From Desulfovibrio piger (GTDB taxonomy: Bacteria; Desulfobacterota; Desulfovibrionia; Desulfovibrionales; Desulfovibrionaceae), in assembly GCF_951793255.1 (NCBI RefSeq), contig NZ_OX636706.1:1385001-1449000 (forward strand): DNA of 64,000 nucleotides. The letters are read 5' to 3'. A model generated the notes under the pieces. That model was not told the origin of the DNA and ran no database searches. It saw nothing but the letters and a program-made list of their open reading frames with translations. The position numbers were made by a program, and so were the translations under genes. This document shows, one piece after another, positions 57,299 through 64,000 of this stretch; position 1 is the first letter of the stretch, and each line of letters begins with the position of its first letter.

Positions 57299-58219
57299 CT
57301 AGAACGTGTAGTGGCTCAGCCAGTCGGCGTACTTGGCGTTCTGGCCCTTGACCACGCCGAAGTATTCCTTCTGCAGGTGCTTGGTCACAGGACCGGCATG
57401 GCCGGCGCCGATGGTGCGGTTGTCCACTTCGCGGATGGGCGTGATCTCGGCGGCGGTACCGGTGAAGAAGGCTTCGTCGGCGATGTACAGCTCGTCACGG
57501 GTGAACTGCTGTTCTTCCACGGTGTAGCCCAGGTCGCGGGCCACCTTCATGACGGAGTCACGGGTGATGCCGCCCAGGATGGAGGTCCAGGGCGTGGTCT
57601 TGATGATGCCGTCACGCACGATGAAGATGTTTTCACCGGTGGCTTCGGAAACGAAACCGTTGGTGTCCAGCATCACGGCTTCGTCGTAGCCGTCTTCCTT
57701 GGCTTCGATCTTGGCCAGGATGGAGTTCACGTAGTTGCCGGCGGCCTTGGCCTTGCTCATCAGGGTGTTGACGTGCATGCGGGCGAAGGAGCTGGTCTTG
57801 GCGCGGATGCCCATTTCCAGGGCTTCGGGGCCGAGGTAGGCGCCCCAGGGCCACACGGCGATGATGGTGTGGACCTTGTTGTTGCCGGGGTAGACGCCCA
57901 TTTCGCCATCACCCACGAAGGACAGGGGACGGATGTAGCCTTCCTTCATCTTGTTGGCCTTCAGGGTATCCAGGATGCCCTGGCTGATCTCGTCGACGGT
58001 GTAGGGAATGTTCAGACGCAGGATCTTCGCGGAATTGAGTAGGCGCTGGCTGTGTTCCTTCAGGCGGAAAACGGCGGAAGTGCCGTCAGCACAGGCATAG
58101 GCGCGGATGCCTTCGAAAACGGCGCTGCCGTAATGCAGGGCATGGGTGAGAACGTGAACCTGGGCGTCGGCCCAGGGGACCATTTTGCCGTCAAACCAGA
58201 TGAAATCGGTCGTTTGCAT
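57299..58219 (-). CDS. ilvE: Branched-chain amino acid aminotransferase
   Basis: 306 residues, class IV PLP fold. Contains HALHYGSAVFEGIRAYAC, YIRPLSFVGDGEMG, and the catalytic lysine in AAGNYVNSILAK; the C-terminal TGTAAEITPIREVDNRTIG is typical. Final step of Val, Leu and Ile synthesis. Monocistronic. Confidence 0.95.
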   Translation of the reverse strand: MQTTDFIWFDGKMVPWADAQVHVLTHALHYGSAVFEGIRAYACADGTSAVFRLKEHSQRLLNSAKILRLNIPYTVDEISQGILDTLKANKMKEGYIRPLSFVGDGEMGVYPGNNKVHTIIAVWPWGAYLGPEALEMGIRAKTSSFARMHVNTLMSKAKAAGNYVNSILAKIEAKEDGYDEAVMLDTNGFVSEATGENIFIVRDGIIKTTPWTSILGGITRDSVMKVARDLGYTVEEQQFTRDELYIADEAFFTGTAAEITPIREVDNRTIGAGHAGPVTKHLQKEYFGVVKGQNAKYADWLSHYTF

Positions 58220-58629
58220 GATACATTCCTCAATATATTCCGCGATATTGGCCAGGCCGGATCTTCCGCGCGCGGCGGGGCCTGTCCGAAGGGTAAAAAT
58301 TTACTGGAAAGCGCCGCGTATGGCAAGCGTCCGCGGGCAGGAAGATGCGCTGCCCGCAACGGGAAGAGGCGGGAGCCCGCTACCGGGCGCGGGCTGCCGT
58401 GCCGCAGAGAGGAGAGCTCCGGCACCCTTCCGGCGGGGCATCCCGGGCCGCTTTCCTGCATCCCGGCGGCAGTTGGGCATCCTCCGGCGGTCTTTCCGGC
58501 CCCTCCCCGTATGCCGGGCCGGGGACTCCCCCCGTCAGGGCAGTGGACGGGCCTTGCTTGTCAGTGGCGGGACGAAAGTTTACAACCCAGCAGACAAACA
58601 TTTCAGGCAGCGATGCCTGTGGAGGCAGC
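58220..58629. other. 410-bp divergent intergenic region
   Basis: Between ilvE and the hydantoinase-like gene. No ORF, RNA or repeat that I can support. Confidence 0.5.
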
Positions 58630-60366
58630 ATGACAGCGCAGACGTTTCTGGGGATCGATGCGGGCGGCACGCATACCGATGCCGTGCTTTGCGGGCCGGA
58701 AGGCATCCTGGCCGGGGCCAAGGCGCCCACCTGCCACGAAGATCTGCCCTCTTCGGTGCGTGCGGCACTGGCCGCTCTGGAAAAGGCTCTGAAAGAAAAA
58801 TTCGGCCCCGAGGGCCCGGCGCGCCTGCGTGCCGCGGACCGGGTGACCGTGGGCACCACCCTGGCCGTCAACGCCCTGGTGCAGGGCCGGGCCGACCGCG
58901 TGGCCCTGGCGCTGAGCGCCGGGCCTGGTCTGGCGCCCGCCCGTTTCGCCATCGGGGACGACGTCTGCATCCTGCCCGGCGGTCTGGACCATCGTGGCGT
59001 GGAAGTGACGCCGCTGGATACCCGCCCCCTGGCCGACGCCTGCGCCGCCTGGAAAAAGAAGGGCGTGCGGGCCGTGGCCTGCGTGGGCAAGTTCTCGCCC
59101 CGCAATGCCGCGCATGAGCTGGCCATGGCCGACGTGGTGCGCGCTGCCGGACTCACGCCCGTGTGCGGGCACAGCCTGTCCGGCGAACTCAATTTTCCGC
59201 GCCGCATCGCCACGGCCTATTACAATGCCGCCGTGGCCCGCATCGTGGACGGCTTTTTGACCGCCGTGGAGCAGAGCCTGCAGGCAGCGGGCATCCGGGC
59301 CCCCCTGCGTCTGCTCAAGGCCGACGGCGGGGCCGTCCCGGCGGCCCTGGCCCGGCAGGAACCCGTGCAGTCCGTCCTGTCCGGCCCGGCGGCCAGCGTC
59401 ATGGGCATACTGGCCCTGTGTCCCGCCGTGGCGGAAGATGCCTGCTCCGTATTGCTGGACGTGGGCGGCACCACCACGGACGTGGCCCTGTTCGCCCAGG
59501 GCTCGCCGGTGGTGGACCGTGACGGCATGAGCGTGCGCGGCCGCCGGACGCTGGTGCGTTCGCTGGCCTCCCTGTCCATCGGCGTGGGCGGCGATTCCCT
59601 GCTGGGCGTGGAAGGGCAGGGCGCGGAGGCCCGCGTGCATACCGGCCCCCTGCGCGAAGGCCCGGCCATGGCGTTCGGCGGCACGCGTCCCACGCTGCTG
59701 GATGCCCTCAACGTCTGTGACCGGGAGCGGCCCGGCAGTCTTTCCGGGGATGCGGCGGCCTCCCTGCGCGGCGTGGCGGCCCTGGCCGGGGAGCACGGCA
59801 TGGAGCCCGAAGAGCTGGCGGCCCGGGCCGTGGCTGATGCCCTCGATCAGGTGGCGGCGGCCGTGCGCGAGCTGGTGGACGGCGTCAATGCCCGCCCCGT
59901 CTACACGCTGGCGGCCCTGCGCGGCCTGCGCGACATCGCACCGGAGCGGGTCTGGCTGGTGGGCGGTCCGGCGGAGCGTCTGCGCGAGCGTCTGGCCGGA
60001 CGGCTGGCCCTGCCCGTGGACTGTCCGCCCCATGCGCCGGTGGCCAATGCCGTGGGCGCGGCCCTGACCCTGCCCACCGCCGGTCTGGAAGTCTATGCCG
60101 ACAGCGGCCGTGCCCTGCTGCGCGTGCCCTCGCTGGAACTGGAAGAAAAACTGCCGCGTGCGGCCACCCTGGAGACCGTGAAGGAACGCGCCGTGGCCCT
60201 GCTGGAAGAGCGGCTGGCCGCCCATGACGCGGCCGGTGCCCGGGTGGAGGTGGTGGAAGCCGACCTCTTTGCCGTGCTGGACGACAGCGGCCGGGCCTCG
60301 CGCGACATGCGCGTGCGCTGTCAGGCCGTGCCGGGCATCACCGGGCAGGTGGGGACCGCCGGTTAG
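58630..60366 (+). CDS. Hydantoinase/oxoprolinase (HyuA-like) family protein, orphan
   Basis: 578 residues, starting MTAQTFLGIDAGGTHTDAVLC (ATP-binding, actin-like) with a second phosphate loop DVGGTTTDVALF in the middle and the GTTLAVNAL segment typical of HyuA. ATP-dependent ring-opening of oxoproline, hydantoins, or acetone carboxylation in relatives. The usual partner HyuB is not adjacent, and HyuA proteins are often near 690 residues, so this is a short standalone form. Substrate unknown. Confidence 0.8.
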   Translation: MTAQTFLGIDAGGTHTDAVLCGPEGILAGAKAPTCHEDLPSSVRAALAALEKALKEKFGPEGPARLRAADRVTVGTTLAVNALVQGRADRVALALSAGPGLAPARFAIGDDVCILPGGLDHRGVEVTPLDTRPLADACAAWKKKGVRAVACVGKFSPRNAAHELAMADVVRAAGLTPVCGHSLSGELNFPRRIATAYYNAAVARIVDGFLTAVEQSLQAAGIRAPLRLLKADGGAVPAALARQEPVQSVLSGPAASVMGILALCPAVAEDACSVLLDVGGTTTDVALFAQGSPVVDRDGMSVRGRRTLVRSLASLSIGVGGDSLLGVEGQGAEARVHTGPLREGPAMAFGGTRPTLLDALNVCDRERPGSLSGDAAASLRGVAALAGEHGMEPEELAARAVADALDQVAAAVRELVDGVNARPVYTLAALRGLRDIAPERVWLVGGPAERLRERLAGRLALPVDCPPHAPVANAVGAALTLPTAGLEVYADSGRALLRVPSLELEEKLPRAATLETVKERAVALLEERLAAHDAAGARVEVVEADLFAVLDDSGRASRDMRVRCQAVPGITGQVGTAG

Positions 60367-60634
60367 GCGGGACGCTTCTCCCGGCCGGTACGTATCGTTT
60401 TTGGGGGAGGGGAGTCCCCTGCCCGCTGCCCATGCCAGCAAGGCCGGCGCCAGCGGATACGGCCCTTCGTTTTGGGGGAGCCTCCGCATCTCTGTCCATG
60501 CCCGTGACGCCTCCGCGTGGCCGGCGGGCAGGGAGGAGCGTCAGCAGACCGCTGCCGCGAGGAAGTGGTCCCCTTCAAAGCCCTCTTCCCGCCACACTTT
60601 AGTTACCGTCGTCATCAACAAGGGACGCCATCCT

Positions 60635-61120
60635 ATGAAGATCGTCTTGTTCGAGCCGGAGATCCCGCCCAATACCGGCAACATCGCGCGCCTGTGCGCT
60701 TCCACGGGCATCCACCTCAACCTCATCGAGCCGCTGGGCTTCAAGCTGGAAGACCGCTACCTCAAGCGTGCCGGGCTGGATTACTGGCCGCATGTGCGCA
60801 TGGATGTCTGGCCGGACTGGGACAGCTGGCTGGCCGCGGCCACGGCGGAGAACGGCGGTACGCCGCCGCGCTGTGTGCTGACCTCGGCCCGGGGCGGGGA
60901 GCCTTTGCAGCACTTCGCCTTCGCGCCGGACGACTGCCTGGTCTTCGGGCCCGAGACGCGCGGCCTGCCACCGGAGATCCTGAAGCGCTCCCCGTACAAG
61001 GTACGCATCCCCATGCTCAAGGACAGCGTGCGCAGCATCAACCTTTCCACGGCTGCGGGCATCGTGCTGTTTACGGCCATGAGTTCCTGCGGGCTCATGG
61101 AGGGCCCGGAATGGCAGTGA
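60635..61120 (+). CDS. trmL: tRNA (cytidine/uridine-2'-O-)-methyltransferase TrmL
   Basis: 161 residues from ATG 60635. SPOUT fold with IPPNTGNIARLCAS, FGPETRGLPPEIL and the C-terminal RSINLSTAAGIVLF knot motif. Methylates position 34 of tRNA(Leu). AAGGGACG lies upstream. Terminator at 61180-61206. Confidence 0.93.
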   Translation: MKIVLFEPEIPPNTGNIARLCASTGIHLNLIEPLGFKLEDRYLKRAGLDYWPHVRMDVWPDWDSWLAAATAENGGTPPRCVLTSARGGEPLQHFAFAPDDCLVFGPETRGLPPEILKRSPYKVRIPMLKDSVRSINLSTAAGIVLFTAMSSCGLMEGPEWQ

Positions 61121-61476
61121 TCCGGCTTTGCGCGCCGTAGCCCCGCGGGGCAGGGGGCGGTCTTTCCTAAAGCCATACGGGCAGGGTATGATCCCTGCCT
61201 TTTTTCATGCCTTTTGCCGGGACGGCGCGCTGCCCTTTGTCGCACAGCGGAGGGCAGGGGATGCCGCTCAGGGAGACGCAGGGCGATTTATCAGTAAAAA
61301 TAATCTATTTCCTTTTTATGATGCACGGATGCAACGCATTTTGAGCCTCGGGGAAGGCTGGGGACGCATCCGCGCAACATTCGCGCCGTATCTTGCCAGC
61401 AGGGCCAAAAAGGAGAATAAGGCATAGAAGGTGCGGCCAGCGTGCCGCATCGATTTTTGCACATCCGGGGGGCGTG
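61121..61476. other. 356-bp intergenic region
   Basis: Contains the trmL terminator and an AT-rich patch near 61295-61320 that may be the promoter of the TauE/SafE gene. No gene. Confidence 0.5.
61180..61206 (+). terminator. Terminator after trmL
   Basis: GGCAGG / CCTGCC stem with an 8-nt loop, followed by a run of T. Confidence 0.75.
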
Positions 61477-62217
61477 ATGATCGTTGTTTTGCTGGTATGT
61501 CTGCTGGTGGGCTTTCTTGTGGGGCTGGCCGGGGTGGGCGGCATCCTGGTGCCGCCTGTGCTCATCCTCATGAGCGGTCTGGAGCCGCACACGGCCATGG
61601 GGACGGCGCTGGCCTCCTTCATCGGCACGGGCTTCGTGGGGACATGGCTCTATCACAAGAACGGGCACTACCGTTTTATGGAGGCCGTGCCCTTTGCCCT
61701 GGGCAGCTTCGTCTGTGCTGCGCCCGGTGCGCTGGTCAATGCCCGCATCGATGCCGGGCCGCTGGTCATGATCCTGGCGGTCATCATCGTTTTTGCCGGT
61801 GCCTGCACCCTGCGTCCGCCCAAACCGGGCCGCAAGGGCAGCCCCTTCTGGCTGGGCTGGAAGGGCAGGGCGGTCATCGGCGGCGCCACGGGCTTCATGG
61901 CCGGGCTCACCGGTGCGGGCGGCCCTGTGGCCTCCATCCCCTGGATGGTGCTGGTGGGCTATTCCCCCATCCATGCCGTGGCCCTGTCCATGCCCTACCA
62001 GATCGCCACCTCGTTTTCCGGCAGCGTGGGCAACATGATGGGCGGCCATGTGGACTGGATGCTGCTGCCTGCCCTGTGCGCCGTGCAGGTAGTGGGCCTG
62101 CTGGGCGGCATCGCCATGGCCCAGCGCGTGTCGGCGCCGTTTTTGCGCAAGGTCATCGGTGCCCTGTGCATCGGGCTGGGGGCCTTCCTCTTCCTGCGTC
62201 AGGCGGGCTGTTTTTAA
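61477..62217 (+). CDS. Sulfite exporter TauE/SafE family permease
   Basis: 246 residues from ATG 61477. About eight helices in two halves, each with the glycine-rich family motif: GFLVGLAGVGGILVPPVL at the start and GFMAGLTGAGGPVASIPWM in the middle. The family carries sulfite, sulfoacetate or other C/S anions; the substrate is unknown, though a sulfur anion would fit the organism. ATG 61477 chosen; GTG 61474 is equally possible. Confidence 0.88.
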   Translation: MIVVLLVCLLVGFLVGLAGVGGILVPPVLILMSGLEPHTAMGTALASFIGTGFVGTWLYHKNGHYRFMEAVPFALGSFVCAAPGALVNARIDAGPLVMILAVIIVFAGACTLRPPKPGRKGSPFWLGWKGRAVIGGATGFMAGLTGAGGPVASIPWMVLVGYSPIHAVALSMPYQIATSFSGSVGNMMGGHVDWMLLPALCAVQVVGLLGGIAMAQRVSAPFLRKVIGALCIGLGAFLFLRQAGCF

Positions 62218-62297
62218 CAGAAATAATTCCCGAGCTGCTTCTTGGGGATAATCCCCTTGAATCTCAAATAAAATACCGTTGCAGACGCAACATTTGT

Positions 62298-62326
62298 GCG
62301 GGCGGGCCAGGGGCTCGCCCGCTTGT
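62298..62326 (+). terminator. Hairpin between the TauE/SafE gene and the RND gene
   Basis: GCGGGCG / CGCCCGC with an 11-nt spacer followed by TTGTG. Weak terminator or attenuator. Confidence 0.35.
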
Positions 62327-62358
62327 GTCCTGCGGGACGGGCAGGTATGCTGCAGCGT

Positions 62359-64000
62359 ATGAATATCGCTGCCCTTTTCATCCGCCGACCCGTGGCCACG
62401 GCACTCATCATGCTGGGCATGCTCTTCTTCGGGGCTGCCAGTTATGTGAACCTGCCGGTCAACCAGTTGCCCAACGTGGACTTTCCCACCATCCAGGTGA
62501 GCGCCGACCTTTCCGGCGCTGACCCGGAGACCATGGCCGCTTCCGTGGCCACGCCGCTGGAAAAGGAATTCTTCACCATCGCGGGCATCGACTCCATCTC
62601 GTCCGTCAATGCCACGGGCCGAACACGCATCACCATCCAGTTCGCCCTGGACCGTGATATCGACGCCGCGGCCCTGGACGTGCAGGCCGCCATCGGTCTG
62701 GCCCAGCGCCGTCTGCCCACCAACATGACCAATGACCCCAGCTTCCGCAAGGTCAACCCGGCAGACTATCCCATCCTCTATCTGCGCGTGGGCTCTCCCA
62801 CCCTGCCGCTGTACGAGCTCAACGAATACGCCGATACCCTGGTGGGGCAGCGACTTTCCATGGTCAAAGGGGTGGCCCAGGTGGTCATCTACGGGCAGAA
62901 GAAGTATGCCGTGCGCGTGCGTGTGGACCCCGACGCCCTGGCCAGCCGCGGGCTGGGCATCGACGAGGTGGCCGATGCCGTGAGCAATGCCAACAGCAAG
63001 CTGCCCACGGGTTCGCTGGAAGGGGAGCGGCGCGCCAGCGCCATCAAGGCCTCGGGCCAGCTGGAGGACGCCGAAGCCTTCCGCGATGTGGTGGCGGCCT
63101 ACCGCAACGGCGCGCCCGTGCGCCTTTCGGACATCGGCGAAGTGGTGGACAGCGTGGAGCAGGACAAGCAGCTCTCCTGGGCGGATGACGGCAAGCCCTG
63201 TATCATGCTGGCCGTGGAACGCCAGCCCGGCGCCAACACCGTGCAGGTGGTGGACGACATCAAGACCCTGCTGCCCGGCCTGACCCGCCAGCTGCCGCCC
63301 TCGGTCAAGCTGGAGATCTTCTATGACCGCTCGGAATCCATCCGCGAGTCCGTGGCCGAGGTGAAGTTCACCCTGGTGCTGACGGTCTTCCTGGTGGTGC
63401 TGGTCATCTTCCTGTTCCTGCGCAACCTGCCGGCCACCATCATCCCCAGCCTGGCCCTGCCCATGTCGGTCATCTCCACCTTCGCGGTGATGCTGGCCAT
63501 GGGATTCAGCCTGGACAACCTGTCGCTCATGGCCCTCACCCTGGCCGTGGGCTTTGTGGTGGACGACGCCATCGTCATGCTGGAGAACATCGTCCGCCAC
63601 CAGGAGATGGGCAAGGACCCGCTCACGGCGGCCTATGACGGCTCGGGCGAGATCGGCTTCACCATCCTTTCCATGACCGTCTCCCTGGCGGCGGTGTTCA
63701 TCCCGGTACTGTTCATGGGCGGCATCGTGGGCCGTCTGTTCTACGAGTTCGCCGTGGTCATCATCACGGCCATCCTGTTCTCGGGCGTGGTCTCCCTGAC
63801 CCTGACCCCCATGCTCTGCGCCTACTTCCTGCGCCATTCGGGCAGCAAGCACCGCGTGGGCTATGAGGGCATCTACGGCAAGCTGGAGCGCGCCTTCGAA
63901 TGGCTGGCCGACAAGTACGCCCGCTCCCTAGATGTGGTGCTGCGGCATCGCCGCACCACGCTGATCTTCTCGCTCCTCTTGCTGCTGGCCACCGGCTGGC
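62359..64000 (+). CDS. RND family efflux permease (AcrB/MdtC-type), 3' end beyond window
   Basis: At least 547 residues; runs off the right edge. Starts MNIAALFIRRPVATALIMLGM with an in-frame ATG 12 nt earlier at 62347. The first periplasmic porter domain is followed by helices 2-6, with the conserved VVDDAIVMLENIVRH pair of aspartates in the proton relay. Tripartite pumps expel drugs, bile salts or metals. No membrane-fusion protein or outer-membrane channel gene lies upstream; these may follow beyond the edge. Confidence 0.9.
   Translation, partial: MNIAALFIRRPVATALIMLGMLFFGAASYVNLPVNQLPNVDFPTIQVSADLSGADPETMAASVATPLEKEFFTIAGIDSISSVNATGRTRITIQFALDRDIDAAALDVQAAIGLAQRRLPTNMTNDPSFRKVNPADYPILYLRVGSPTLPLYELNEYADTLVGQRLSMVKGVAQVVIYGQKKYAVRVRVDPDALASRGLGIDEVADAVSNANSKLPTGSLEGERRASAIKASGQLEDAEAFRDVVAAYRNGAPVRLSDIGEVVDSVEQDKQLSWADDGKPCIMLAVERQPGANTVQVVDDIKTLLPGLTRQLPPSVKLEIFYDRSESIRESVAEVKFTLVLTVFLVVLVIFLFLRNLPATIIPSLALPMSVISTFAVMLAMGFSLDNLSLMALTLAVGFVVDDAIVMLENIVRHQEMGKDPLTAAYDGSGEIGFTILSMTVSLAAVFIPVLFMGGIVGRLFYEFAVVIITAILFSGVVSLTLTPMLCAYFLRHSGSKHRVGYEGIYGKLERAFEWLADKYARSLDVVLRHRRTTLIFSLLLLLATGW

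Noticed and set aside
61291..63852. 853-residue minus-strand open frame opposite the TauE/SafE and RND genes
   Set aside because: Shadow of two well-supported membrane protein genes; no conserved motif and His/Gln/Gly-rich composition.

Overview
This window looks like a chromosomal segment of a sulfate-reducing deltaproteobacterium of the Desulfovibrionaceae, most likely a Desulfovibrio. The evidence is the gene content: dsrC, a split-Soret cytochrome c, a complete Coo-type energy-converting NiFe hydrogenase operon in the cooMKLXUH-hypA-cooF order, and high-GC core genes with purine-rich Shine-Dalgarno sites. The organism call is inference from gene content; no rRNA gene is present.

Layout. 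Positions 1-1320 are a low-GC island, unlike everything to its right. It holds a reverse transcriptase gene on the minus strand that runs off the left edge. Just upstream of it is a compact structured non-coding RNA region with its own extended -10 promoter and a rho-independent terminator. This layout resembles defense-associated reverse transcriptases (DRT) or retrons and is the most interesting part of the window. From 1500 to 14000 lies the conserved translation and envelope block rpsB-tsf, pyrH-frr-uppS-cdsA, dxr-rseP-tsaB, interrupted by a TerC/CBS membrane protein and an AI-2E transporter-family protein. From 14000 to 20000 are a small PH-domain membrane protein, a Sel1-repeat protein, a LIC12162-like transferase, a DMT permease and rdgB.

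From 20171 to 28776, all on the minus strand and tightly packed, is the Coo hydrogenase operon. It includes a 70-residue protein with one CxxCxxCxxxC motif, encoded between cooL and cooX. An IS200/IS605-type transposase gene sits directly upstream of cooM. Positions 29500-35000 carry gpsA, a divergent copZ/copA copper pair with a Fur-like palindrome between them, and trmI. Positions 35300-44100 carry a class A penicillin-binding protein, dsrC, an AcuB-like CBS/ACT protein, larC, an RPGD-repeat secreted protein, and an amino-acid symporter next to a cysteine desulfidase. Positions 44700-52000 carry gatA-gatC with an LpoA-like lipoprotein, a small lipoprotein, dnaK and the split-Soret cytochrome. 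A second IS200/IS605-type element follows at about 52165-52845. The right part carries a ZIP metal transporter, recR-ybaB-dnaX, ilvE, an orphan hydantoinase/oxoprolinase-like protein, trmL, a TauE/SafE permease and the start of an RND pump that runs off the right edge.

Two dispersed intergenic repeat families recur. Family A is a long purine/pyrimidine hairpin followed after about 30 nt by an AAAACTTTT box. It has at least nine copies, all in intergenic DNA, most of them just past the 3' end of a gene. Family B is a GC-rich double-hairpin REP-like unit, in tandem at 53807-53989 and as single copies elsewhere, one of them lying inside a family A element. No rRNA, tRNA or CRISPR array was seen.
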